Of a stretch of DNA of 64,000 bases, positions 46,585 to 57,675 are shown in pieces (the stretch's first letter is position 1; every line of letters begins with the position of its first letter). Below the pieces are notes generated by a model. It saw only the letters and a program-made list of their open reading frames with translations, ran no database searches and was not told where the DNA came from. The stretch is taken from contig JBBDHG010000057.1 of NCBI GenBank assembly GCA_037951165.1, positions 10,690,001 to 10,754,000 on the forward strand. Reading direction: 5' to 3'. This stretch comes from Lophius americanus. Lineage: Eukaryota; Chordata; Actinopteri; Lophiiformes; Lophiidae. The position numbers and the translations under genes are program-made.

Positions 46585-47150
46585 TGCAGTGAATTCAGGT
46601 TGATCAGGTAGGCCAGCAGCTCCAGGATGGCACATCCATGAGATTGTTTGCTGTGTTACCCAGCACAGTATGTAGAACATGGATGACATACCAGGAAATG
46701 GGCCATGACACAAGGAGAGCTAGACCATAGAAGTGTACTAACCGAGCAGCAGGATGGGTATCTGTTCCTTTGCGCACAGACAAACTTGCGAAACGAAGCC
46801 AAAATGACCTCCAGCAGGCTGCTGGTGAGCATTTTCCCGACTGAACTGAGAGTGGCATGACAGCCCAACATGTTCTAGTGCTCACAGATCAGTTTGATTG
46901 GCATTCGCACTAAAACACAAAAAAGGGCATGTTCTCCATTGTTGCCCGGTTCACTTCACAGATGAGAGCCGGTTCACACTGAGGTCATGTAATATTAAAT
47001 GCCTGCAACATCATCCAGAATAGCCTTAGAGGTGGGAAAAGAACGTCACATGCTAGCAAAAAGTACCCCGACTGCTGTGCAAGCCCATTTTCAGACCATA
47101 CACTGGGGCAGTAGGCCCTGGTTTCCTCCTGGTGCAAGATGATCAGAAAT
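46585..47150 (+). pseudogene. Tc1/mariner-type transposase relic
   Basis: Tc1/mariner transposases cut and paste DNA elements using an N-terminal helix-turn-helix and a DD(E/D) catalytic domain. Pieces visible across frames are: the HTH region 'SMRLFAVLPSTVCRTWMTYQ' (about 46636), 'CAQTNL-NEAKMTSSRL' equal to the family's LQNDLQQA segment (about 46770), and the first catalytic block 'PVHFTDESRFTL' with its aspartate at 46971. Then comes 'FRPYTGAVGPGFLLVQDDQ', the second aspartate block (GAT at 47138). Only about 55 codons separate the two aspartates where about 90 are usual, so an internal deletion exists. The final DLNPIEH/E block is not found. No terminal inverted repeats located. Inactive. 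Confidence 0.8.
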
Positions 47151-48789
47151 TTGGATATATCTTTGCAGAAACCAAACTAATGACTTGAACCGTTATTTCA
47201 GTAAAAGCAACTAAGGTAACCTGCAACATGAAAATGGGATCTGTGGACCAATGAATTCCAAATGCATCATCCACTCCGGTTTGGGTTCCTTAATGACATT
47301 AATTGTTACACACAGTTTACTACACAAGGAAGTGTCGGACTAACTTTTTTTGAATGCTGATGAGACAGCAATGGGGATGTCCAAGTTGCATGCTGATCTG
47401 GATAAAAGAGGACTGATTCATATTCAGGACCGGTAGTGACTTTAGTCAAACAATGTACATCTCCCCCTTGTCCCTGCAGTGTTTTAATGACTATGGGATT
47501 TCTGGATACAAACAAGCACTAAGAATAAGGCTCCATGTTATCCACTAATTGTATTTTCACTGCTGAGAACTGTTTACAGTAATTGTCTGTGGGCTAAATA
47601 AAAATCCAAAATCAATATGAAGCATGAAAAAGAATGAGCAGGGGTTTCTTGCTGCATCCTAGGGCCTGGACGTGTAAATGCAGTGGCGTCAGACACTATT
47701 TATTTGTTGTAAACAATTTTGCCTGACAAATTTTGCCACACGAAATAGTTAAAAATTTTAAGTACTTCATCAGGTTCAAAGAATATCCAACATGGCTGAC
47801 TACATTTAGGCCACAGTCATGAGATACGTGTGCTATTGACCTGAAGTGATCATCCTGATTGCTCTGTGGTAAGAGATCTATGAGGGTACCTGCCCCAGAG
47901 GTTCTGACTGTTAACCATTAAGATCACAGATGACTGCCACAGAGAAAACAGTTTAAATGCAGGACAGTAGAAAATAAATTTACAAATCCAAAAAAAAAAG
48001 TTCGGTTCTGCATCCAACAAACACTCCAAAGGAACAACTTAATGCAAAGAAATAGATGGGAACAGGTTATCTGATCCACAAATAATGTGAATAAAACGAG
48101 CAACGTGGAAGTTACAAAAAAAGGATCCATCAATCTTAGGGGACAAAACATTGGGAGAGAGATAAGACAGTCAGGTGAAACAGGACAATGATATTTAGGT
48201 GTTGTATTTAGGGGAGTCAGGTTTCAACCCAACTTAAGTAAGACTTAATTCCTTCTTTTCAACAGAACCATGATTTAGCTTATTCCTTCCATACATACTA
48301 TGCACATATAGGTCCACCCAGAAGGCATAGGTAGTACTTTGCAGCCAAATCCCTCTGTGAGGTCAACATACCATAATTGGAATATTTTGGGGACACAGGC
48401 TGCTCAACTGTCCCAACTGGAGAGTTCATCCAGGTATATCCCCCACAAACTGTGTGGGGATATATCTATTTGTGGTATTTCTATCAAAATTGATACAACA
48501 GTTATCAAAGCAGTTACTAATTTTATTTATTGTTTTGTTTCATGGTGTCAAAGTGATATCATGATGTTATAGCCTTTTTATCTTTAAAAAAATTTGGCAA
48601 AGATAGAAATATTGTTATTTTTTATGTTTAATAACAGATTATTCCCATATATTAACAGGTTTAATGTTACTGACACTGAAAATAAGACATTGTCTACAGA
48701 CACCGAGGCGATGTACATTAATACACCTTAATATACCTGATAGTCCAGGAGTTATTTCAAGTTCATTTATGGTGTGTAATTCAGGCAAG
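47151..48789. other. Unassigned spacer
   Basis: No named element. A hairpin-like TATATCCCCCACA-AACT-GTGTGGGGATATA lies at about 48435-48463, with one base unpaired. Confidence 0.3.
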
Positions 48790-48957
48790 GCTGGATTTGA
48801 CCTATCCCAGAGGGGCAGTGGGCAGTGGGTATATAGACCGTGTGAAGCGTCCAGTGAGCATAATGAGGTTCAGGGTCTTGCTCAGGGACCCTACAACATG
48901 CACACCACTGGGTGCAACGGCGACGACTGCATTAATCACTGAGCAATAGCCGCCCCA
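48790..48957 (-). mobile_element. tRNA-headed SINE, minus strand, eroded
   Basis: On the minus strand: GGGGCGGCTATTGCTCAGTG (A-box region, ends at 48957), a degenerate B region, then CATGTTGTAGGGTCCCTGAG, CAAGACCCTGAACCTC and a GGACGCTTCACACGG block. Same family as 16317-16580 and 60464-60814. Confidence 0.65.
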
Positions 48958-49344
48958 TGTTGCAAACACAGGATTGGAGTGCAAAAACAGTTACGCATTC
49001 CAGTAATTGGCCCCGACCAAAACTGACATGGTATTTGGGAAAATAGAAAGTGAGGAGACAGCATGACTTAGGCAGCCTCGCCAAAATATAGCCTTGAGTA
49101 AACCAAACCATGCGCCTCGCCACCAAATATGACAGGAAAACACATGTAATGAGTGGATACTGACCCGGATATAACACTGAAAAAGGCCGCCCCACAATCA
49201 GAGCTCTTATGAAACACCTGATTGGGAGACCATAGAGGCTCAAAGGAGGGGGAAATGGTCTGTTGATCTTGTGTTACATTTGAACGGGTAAAAGAGAGAA
49301 TGAAGACGAGACAAATGAGAATAAGTGAGAATTAACATTTAAAC
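48958..49344. other. Unassigned spacer
   Basis: No recognised element; ends in the left target-site copy (49337-49344) of the hAT-type element. Confidence 0.4.
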
Positions 49345-49899
49345 CAGGGGTCCCCAAACTTTTTCCTGTGAGGGCCACATAACTTTTCCCTTCCCGGAGG
49401 GCGGTCGGGTTCAGTTTGTAACAGAAAAAGTGTGATGATCGCAGGGGTGCCTAATCGTAAAAATGTATTGTTTTCCGGAAAGCCACACATAACCAAATAA
49501 CCCTTTCCGGGTTCTTCACAGAAAAAAAAAAATTCAGTAACTAAATAATAACACTATTAATGAAATAAATAATCACCAAATAACACTCTCTGGGTTCTTC
49601 ACAGAAAAAAAGCCTGGATATAAATAACACTATTTATGAAATCAATAATAATCAAATAACCTTCTCTGGGTTCTTCACAGAAAAAAAGTCCATAGAACAT
49701 TAACCTGAATGTCAGGTTCCATTCTAGTCACAGCCAGTCTCAAACACTGATGCAGATGTTCATCTGTCGATCTTGATAAGAAAAAAAAAGAAAAAAAAAA
49801 AAGAAAAATCAAAATGCGTCTCTGGTATTGTTCAGGGGGCCGGGCCAAATGTGGGGGCGGGCCGTATCCGGCCCGCGGGCCTTAGTTTGGGGACCACTG
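49345..49899. mobile_element. Complete hAT-type non-autonomous element (MITE), 555 bp
   Basis: Left end CAGGGGTCCCCAAACTTTTT; right end, reverse-complemented, CAGTGGTCCCCAAACTAAGG. The 16-bp termini differ at one base. Flanking 8-bp sites ATTTAAAC (49337-49344) and GTTTAAAC (49900-49907) agree at 7 of 8 positions, the 8-bp duplication expected of hAT transposition. CAGNGGTCCCCAAAC termini and the GGCCCGCGGGCC subterminal word are typical of Charlie-like hAT elements. There is no transposase ORF; the interior is AT-rich and contains a tandem array. Good terminal match and nearly intact duplication suggest one of the younger insertions here. Confidence 0.88.
49495..49700 (+). repeat. Tandem array inside the hAT-type element
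   Basis: Three units start at about 49495, 49578 and 49654 (83 and 76 bp apart). Each has AAATAAC-C-(T/C)C-GGGTTCTTC then ACAGAAAAAAA and an AT-rich remainder with TAACACTATT. Confidence 0.85.
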
Positions 49900-49907
49900 G
49901 TTTAAAC

Positions 49908-50564
49908 CAACATTTTTTTATGGCTTCAAAATAAACTGCTACCATTCAGGAATAAAGTTATGATTGTTAGAGCACACAATTCTTCGTTTTCAGATGGGTT
50001 ATTTTTTTCTCATCCCCTTTTGACCATGAAAAAAAACTCCTCGTTTTTTCTTCTTTTTTTTTAAACCTTAGAACTCAAACAACCTGAATGATAGACAAAA
50101 ATACATTGAACGAAAACACTCTCTGCCTCTGTATTCAACTTTTAGGTTCATAGTAAAGATTAAAATTTATATCTAAATCTCAACCAAGATTAATATAAAC
50201 AGGGGCCGCAGGTGATGAAAAAAGTAATCCAATTAATGACATAGTTTTTTATTAATAATTGAATTATTTATCATAAATTAATATTTAGACCAATAAATAT
50301 AAAGTGTTTAAACTTGCCTAAATTTAAATATATATACTTTAAAATATCTCAATGAAATGATAGACATTATAAACCTTAAACGTCATCAACCAGACATTCA
50401 GAACCTTCATTTCACTGTTTCAATTCTGACCATCAGATCAAAACAAAAAAAAACAATATGACTTAATGGCTATGCTGTTGGTTTTGTTTGTGCCGTTTTT
50501 TTTATTTAATATGAAGGCCTGTTTTATATATATGTCACAGGGTGATATTCTGTATTTGTGTGGA
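49908..50564. other. Unassigned AT-rich stretch
   Basis: Poly-T and poly-A runs; no element recognised. Confidence 0.35.
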
Positions 50565-51190
50565 AAGAGATGGGAGGGCGGACACCACGGGGGAGGTCCG
50601 CAGAGCTATCGCCCCAAGAGAGGGCAACTCAGGAAGCATTGCGGACACTGGGGAACACGATCACAGGCAGTGAACCAGGTGACCTTTAGACCAGAGTGCA
50701 GATGGTGCGACCGGGCGCTCTGGAGACGCATGGAAGAGAGGGTCCGGTAAGAGTGAACTTAATGCATGGAGACTCGTCCGCGGTTCGTTGTGGAGTGCAA
50801 GGGAAAGAGGAAAGGTCATGGGATTTGCCGAGGGTTGCAGTGAGCGTCGTCCCAGATAAGTACCTCTCCTGCGCTACATTCACTTTGAAAGATTCAAGTT
50901 TAGACTCCTCAATACTTTTGGGTCTAGTAGCTTGTTTTATTCATTGACTTGATTTTTTAGTGCCCCTTTCTTAGTTCTTCAATGTGGTTTTCAGGAACTC
51001 TTATACCTTGTGGCATCATCTTATTATTGTTTTATCATTGTTTTAACAAATGTTTTATATTTTAAAACAGCTCCAGTCTGCATGCTGTTTTGGCAAAGTG
51101 GTTGGTATAAAACCGGGGGACCTACCCTGTGGTATATATGTATTCTGCATGGACATGACAAGAAAAGAGAGACAAGACAAGTAAACACAT
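50565..51190 (+). repeat. GC-rich island and downstream block, probable unnamed repeat
   Basis: 50570-50870 is notably GC-rich with several CpGs (GACACCACGGGGGAGGTCCG, GCAGATGGTGCGACCGGGCG, TGAGCGTCGTCCCAGATAAG) within AT-rich flanks. It is followed by AAACCGGGGGACCTACCCTG at about 51110. I have an impression of having seen this order in other fish genomes, so a repeat is more likely than a CpG-island promoter, but neither LTRs nor inverted termini were found. An 83-codon frame at 50696-50947 overlaps it; no domain recognised. Confidence 0.4.
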
Positions 51191-52995
51191 TCTACCATAA
51201 TGAGAAAATTCTTTTTATTTATTCTATTAAATCTGATTGACCCGCTTTAGTAACACTAATTCATCTGCATCCATTATGTTTAAGCGTCGGTGGACATAAC
51301 GTGTTGGGTGATGTGATAGAGAAGTATTAATCTGTCAATTTTTTGTTGTTTTAATTTTTCTACCATTAATTTATATTAAATGAACATGTTATTTTGACAA
51401 CTTTGATATGAACCTATCAAAGTAATTGCTCTATAGCAAAAGTGAATTTGCCATGTATGACGTATAATTGGTTCGGGGCATAATAACTACACGTTACAGT
51501 CTACTTTTTGTAGACTTTTTGTACCACTCTCTATAGACTGATACAAAGCTGGTGTGGCGTATCCCAGCAACTATAATGTATTAGCATTAGTCGTATCATT
51601 TTATTGATCTCTGTGTGGGAAGGTCCTTTATCAATGAAATGTCACATGGGATTCAATATATAGAATGAAAAACACTCAGGTTGTTGTCCATGTAGGCATT
51701 AAGGAATAATCAGTGACATACAGTAAATAACGATTCAGCACCTATCTGTGCTACGCGTTCTTTGCTCTGACATAGTTACCCTCTTTGCAAAAAGAAGAAT
51801 AACCCTAGGACTGAGGGTGAGCAATGAAACCCACATAATGCAAATAAACTATAAATAATATTGTATTGAGATAATATGATCTCAAACATGGGTTTAGTCA
51901 GAAGTAGATTTGATTAATTGTTCTCTAATGCAAAACACACTTTATTTTATAATTCATAACAGTCATTTGCATTGCAGAATAGTTTAAAGCTCTGGAGTCT
52001 CCCAATCCCGATAATTTGCATTGTTAATATCCACGCTTCAGCAAAAAAGTATAATAATTTTGTACAAGGATGATGTTTGCTGTCTTATTACTGGAGATTC
52101 TTTACTTCTTTTTTATTTAAAGATTGTATAGGAGGACATGTCAATATATATACCACGAGATGATAAATAATGCTCCCCACAGATTCAGTAAACGCGCGTA
52201 AAACATAACTCCCTCTTTAAATCAGTTATTTAACTTTAAAGAACACATACCATTTGGCCTCCTTGTGTCCCTTGTTCTTAATTATCTGCATACATCTTTG
52301 TGAAATGAAGACTGAATTTGCCAGATGTGATTGAAAAATTAAAATACACAGCTACAACAGCTTGAACGCATTTAACTATTTTGAGGTTAAAGTGGTGGTC
52401 CAGATCGGAAGAGTGTCTTTAAATAAACTTTTATACCGTTCAAAACAGGGGAAATGGCAAGAGCTTACAATAATACTTCTATTAGTAACTGAGACTCTTA
52501 TTCACAACAAATTACAAAAATACAAGTATGCTGAATAATTATTCCCAGCGTTCCAACATTCACAAACCTAATATACTGAATGGCAGATCATAGAAGTCGT
52601 GAACCGACGTGTCTTGTCTGCATATCCTGCAGATTTCATACAACATAGCAGACAAAACGAAATAGTTAGGTGTCCCTCTAAAATAAATGCATTTCTGGTT
52701 TGTTTCCAGAGAACCTATAATCCAAGCTGCAGAGACTCACTTTTGCCGTCTCTATAATGGCAAGATGAAGAGATAGGAGTTGATACTTGATAGCTGGCTT
52801 TTCATGTTTGCAAAATATAAATTAACAATGAGTAAACTGCTTTCTCCAGGGATTTACATTTCTATGAAAGTGAGAGTAAGTTGTAAAGTGGTAAGTGAGT
52901 GGTAAATCAGTGGCAAAGCACAGCATATATCAGGCTTAACTAACTACGCAGGTGATGCAAATGGATGCTGGAGAAGTTGCAGCTAAATGAGTTGT
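51191..52995. other. Unassigned AT-rich stretch
   Basis: No recognised element. Confidence 0.3.
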
Positions 52996-53580
52996 ACCAG
53001 TTCTTCAGGTTTGACCCCTGCCCCCTCCTCCAGCCTCCAAGGGCAGCAAACCTTGTGGTCCAGTTTGTGAAGTGTTGTAATGAAATTCACCTCCTGCTGA
53101 ATGCCGAAACGACGAAGAAGATCGGTGTGGATTTCATGAAGAAGAAAGCCCGACCATCACCAGCCCAGAAGAATGAGAGGGAAGTAGAGACTGTCAGGTC
53201 CTACAAATACCTGGGACACCAGCTGTAAGACAAACTAGGGTGGACCACCGACACTGAGGCGGTACTAAAAGAAGAGCCAGAGCTGGCTTTACTTACTGGG
53301 GAGGTTCAGGTCCCTTAATGTCTGTGACAAGATGTTCTACATATTTAATTGTATAGTCTGTTGTGGCGTTCATTTACTATGCTCTGGCATGCTGGGGTGC
53401 AGGAATCAGAGCCAACGATGTCAACAGGTAGTATAAACTCCTCAGAAATGCTCAATCAGTTAGTCAGGTTGGCCCGAAGATGGTCACTGTGGAGGATATG
53501 GCTTCAGATAGGATTTGATTTAAATCCTAATCTTATTAACCATTTAAGGAGCTCCTTTGACAACAGCCTTCTCTAACCTA
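52996..53580 (+). pseudogene. CR1/Rex1-type LINE, RT C-terminal relic
   Basis: The 52965-53228 frame reads 'LVVQFVKCCNEIHLLLNAET', 'TKKIGVDFMKKKARP' and 'VETVRSYKYLGHQL'. This is the thumb-proximal segment of Jockey-superfamily RTs (W-C--N-L-LN--KTKE-VVDFRR...V-SYKYLG). Downstream in shifted frames come pieces equal to LD-KL-W-----A--KK-QSRL-FLRRLRSFNVC (53228-53330) and V-S----A--CWG (about 53365-53395). The catalytic YADD region is absent upstream. Frameshifted and inactive; it may be the coding relative of the 3' ends at 34255 and 61525. Confidence 0.78.
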
Positions 53581-53765
53581 ACTGTTCTATGGAGTGATAC
53601 AGGAGGTCGGTCCAACTTTTGCCAAACCTAAGGTCACTGAACAGGACTTATCTGAATCATGGTAGATCTCTAACTTGCGCGCTGAGATCTTCACATAAGG
53701 TAACGCCCATTTTATAATATTATTATATGGTGTGAGTATATACACAAGGTATCCACATTTATATT

Positions 53766-53768
<3 letters not shown>

Positions 53769-53814
<46 letters not shown>
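53769..53814. repeat. (TA)23 microsatellite
   Basis: Forty-six uninterrupted bases of alternating TA. Confidence 0.95.
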
Positions 53815-53815
<1 letters not shown>

Positions 53816-54309
53816 CATATATATATTTAGAGCGAGAGAGAGACAGAACTTGCTGATTATTATTGTGCACTATCTATCTATATCATTGAGCTAAGACTTT
53901 GCATTAAGGATTTTAATTATGTAATTTCTAATTCATTGTTTGTTTTGAAGGGACATATTTATATAAGGCATCTCTATTTTCCATACCCTCCGTTGGGAAC
54001 TAAAAAATTCCATCTATTTTTGTAGTGGTGTTTTAAAATGGTCAAGTGATTTCAGTAAAGCCTGAATAAATACATTCTCCACCCAAAGCTAGACTTTTCA
54101 CCTTGGCCAAGTGTCATCTGGCAGAATATCAAGAAATCAACAGATTTAATGCACAATGGTTGCTGTGGCTTTATTTGTAGCCTCATGAGACCTGGAAATG
54201 TATTTCATGTGCATTTTAAATTTCTCCTTGCTATTTGGGATTAGCGGAACCAAATAAGCATAAAACCTAATCATAGCACAAGAAATGCTTTAAGCCAAGG
54301 TAAAGACAC
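53815..54309. other. Unassigned spacer
   Basis: No recognised element beyond a short GA-rich run after the TA array. Confidence 0.35.
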
Positions 54310-55060
54310 GCACCCGTGCAGCACTGATATGCCGCCTTGCCGGCAACACATTGGGCACCAGGACAAAGACATGTCCACAGCGAACCTGGTGTTCTCAGCT
54401 GCCGAGTAATGCGCCCCGATCTGGCGATGTAGCGCCCATCAACTGGATTTCGGCCTCACATGGCCCTGTAGACTGTCTCCAGATGTCTAGGAGCCACACA
54501 AGTAAAACGTCTTTTCTGGCATCGCCCCGCGGCAAGAAGCAGCCATGCTGGCCCTCTTTCAAAAGGCACAGACCAGGGAATCCCACCTCTTCCATAAAAA
54601 TGTCACAGAGACACCACAACACATACTCCTTAAGTCACGACGCCCCTTCAACATGTACGCCGAGGAACAGCTCCACAAAACACCAGCCTACGTCTCCAAG
54701 GCTGCCTGAGTCAAGAAGAGATAGAAATACCGGTGAAAATCAGCAGAACCATCAAGTCTATACCACTACATTGATGACCCCATGGAAGTCCCTGTCCAGG
54801 ACCTGTCCTGAAAGCAACGGAGAACCTTAAATCGCTTGAGGACCAGCGTTGAATGCTACAGAGTAGCGATGAAGAGGTTTGGTCTCGCGGACAGTGCCCC
54901 CTTCCAGGTTGGGGACCCAATACAGACAGTTGAGCACATAATCACTAGTTTCCCCAAACACTAGGCACAAATGGTGAACGAGGTCTGATGGACCTGGACA
55001 ATGACATGTTGGCCTTGCGTGTCTCAACAGAGCTGCAGGTCTAAAGACATACAACCAAAA
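54310..55060 (+). pseudogene. LINE-type reverse transcriptase C-terminal relic
   Basis: Notably GC-richer than its surroundings, as expected for former coding sequence. Frames give 'SAAE-CAPIWR' at about 54394 (family Y-AAEYCAPVW, with a stop in place of Y), then 'GIAPR-EAAMLA--QKAQTRE', 'LLKSRRPFNMYAEEQL', and near 54877 'FGLADSAPFQVGDPIQTVEH', equal to the C-terminal W-L-DS--C-CG-P-QT--HI segment of Jockey/I-type LINE RTs (cysteines lost). The 159-codon frame at 54351-54830 is in a shifted frame for most of its length, so its conceptual protein is not the ancestral one. Confidence 0.75.
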
Positions 55061-55904
55061 GAAAAAGCCCTCAACCTTATTAGTGTCTTAACTGTTGATG
55101 TCACTAAGGGCAGCCAAAATTGTCCAGATGAGAATACCACAGGTCAAAAATAAGTAGAACGATGTATAAGGTGCAGGGTGGGGAAAAAGGTCATGACATT
55201 GACTATTTAACTCACTTTTCAGAACAAATGATGAATCTTACATTGACCAAAAAACAATAAAGATGTTACCTGACTCAAAATACACTCATTCGCTAAAACC
55301 TTTCTCCACTCATATTGACAATAAGTTGATTGTTTACAAAAAACAATGTGTTCAACTCTGTGGGTTTGGATCAGTATATTGGTAGTGCAAGTGGAAATTC
55401 CAAAGTTTCCAAAATGGCTACATTTGCTGTACAAGGTATAACGTCTATAATGTTCCAATTGCTAATCTGAGCTAAATTTATAAAGCTAAGTAATGCATAA
55501 TTAAATTAAATGTATTATTATTATTATAATGGAATTGGATGACATATACAATCATTGAATAAGCAACACAGAGAGCCCATTTTTTTGAGAGTGCTTCAAA
55601 TATAAATCTAAAGACTGAAGAATGACTGAAGCAAATTTAGTTGGTAAAGCTAATTAAGTCTTCTGCAACCCAGGTATGTGGGTCCTGACCCAGACTTTGG
55701 GAATAACTTGGCCAAACATCACTTTGCAAGATTAACTAAGAGGAGGTTTAATTGCTGATTATTCAGTTTAAAGCAATGCTGAACCAGTGTACAGATGCAA
55801 CATGTATGTGAACGTATGAAAATGTTTTGAAGCCCCAAAGCTAAATCCGGACATCAAGCTTATGTAGTACTTTTTAAAAAATGTTTTCTTAAATAGCTTA
55901 TCAA
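55061..55904. other. Unassigned spacer
   Basis: No recognised element. Confidence 0.3.
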
Positions 55905-55975
55905 GTTCAGGGTCAGCCAATCCCAGCAGGCGTTGGGCGAGAGAGGGGGTACACCCTGGGTACGCTTATGTAGTT
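55905..55975 (-). repeat. SINE-like 3' tail scrap, minus strand
   Basis: On the minus strand: CCCAGGGTGTACCCCCTCTC, TCGCCCAACGCCTGCTGGGA and TTGGCTGACCCTGAA, matching CCAGGGTGTACCCCGCCT-TCGCCC...CAGCTGGGATAGGCTCC. Family of 43365-43625. Confidence 0.7.
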
Positions 55976-57644
55976 TTAGAAGTAAATAACACCCACCTAA
56001 TGGACAATCTACAATTTGAAAGCACATTTTCATTTTTTTGAAAATTTTATATTTTCAGATTGATAAATGAAGCAGGTCATATGTTCCCAAAAACACGTGT
56101 CCACTAACACTTGCTTGAACACTTATATTATTCTATGTACCGCTTTTGATAGACAAATGAATCCAGAGCAGACAAGCATTAGCACTATTATATTTAAATG
56201 AAATATATCGGTGTATTATTTAATGTTGAAAGATTGCTAATAAAAACTTACGATTGGGCATTTAGTGAAGCTGGGAAAAAGGATGTATCCGCCCCATTAG
56301 GAATGAAGTCAGTGGGGCATAAAAGCCTCTTCTGATATTCGTCTGTGTCTGCTTGATTACAGTTTTACTGTACTTTGCTGAAATTTGCAGTACCTATGAG
56401 AATCAAATTTGATTTCACCATGTCTTGGAAAAAAAGTGCCATAAAAGGGTTTAAGACCCACTGGTCCATTTGAATCAAGTTATTTTCCTGAGCATAGACT
56501 TGACATCTAGACTTTGAGTCGAAAGGCATTTCCCTCTCTCTCTGTCACCCTGACTTTGCCAACATTGGCAACACTATTTCACTAAAACTATTTCCCCTGA
56601 TTAGAATGTTCTCCACGGTGCTGATAATTAGACTGTTAATTGCCCCGACTCTCACAAATGCATTGAGCATTGAAATGATATTCAACACAACTGAGCTCTT
56701 GCAGGTTTCATTCAACGGGTCCCAGCTGTTGCATTAAAATTCACTACCAATGGATAATGAGAGAAAGAAAATCCGATTTCATTCGATTTTTTTTATTTTC
56801 CTCATCATTGCATTTGTGGATCATTAAAGAATTACTTAAGAACCTGAGATGTCAAAAATTTTGAGAACTACACCTTTGGTTTTGGGGCAAATTGGCTGAT
56901 GCATTTTCACTAATATTCTACCCTTTGCCTTGACTGCTACTACTAAATAATTTACAAAAAATTTGCCATTATCTCAATCGAAATTTGCAATATAATTTAA
57001 ATACATACACCAAAATACTTTACTGTTTTCCAGTGCACCACATCTGACTGTTAAGCATTATTGCATAGAAAAGAGTCAACCCCATCACAACCACTACCCT
57101 CAGCTTACCAATGCTTTGACAGTTTGAGTCAGAGAACCCTCACGTCCACGTCCTGTTAAGCCTTCCATTGAGAAAAATGGGCCTGCTACTTAATTTACCA
57201 CCAGAATCAAGAGGAGGGCCTGTTGATGCATTTGGAACTAATTAGCCATGTCACGAAACCCATCGCATTGCTTTCGAAATTCCATACAACTATACTCAAT
57301 TTAATGAACCGCAATCTATTTCTTGTATTTCGATTTTTTAATTTTCACGCTTAAGAAATCCTTTTATCTCTCAGCATTATTCAAAATTTAGAATTCCAGC
57401 ACAGTGATATTATTGGCAGCTCGTACAAAGGTCTGTCAGAGAAGAATGGGAAAGCTTTTAAGAATGTTATTTTTAATTTAGAAATTTATAAACTAGAATT
57501 TATCTATTTTAATTTACATGTAATTCACACTGGAGCCAAGCTTAAAGTTCATAATTATGATGCACAGTATGCAAAGATAATTAATTTTCCATTAATCTCC
57601 TGGTGTACTTGGAGCAAATTTTATATACGTTGACTTATATACAG
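55976..57644. other. Unassigned AT-rich stretch, possible conserved non-coding DNA
   Basis: No repeat signatures recognised over 1.6 kb. Blocks 56560-56780 and 57300-57600 are rich in TAATTA/ATTTA-type words (GCTGATAATTAGACTGTTAA, AAAGATAATTAATTTTCC) without simple-repeat structure, reminiscent of developmental enhancers. Inference only. Confidence 0.3.

Positions 57645-57672
<28 letters not shown>
57645..57672. repeat. (TA)14 microsatellite
   Basis: Twenty-eight bases of alternating TA. Confidence 0.95.

Positions 57673-57675
<3 letters not shown>

Noticed and set aside
50565..51190. LTR of a retrovirus-like element
   Set aside because: No paired long terminal repeats, primer-binding site or gag/pol remnants could be found nearby.
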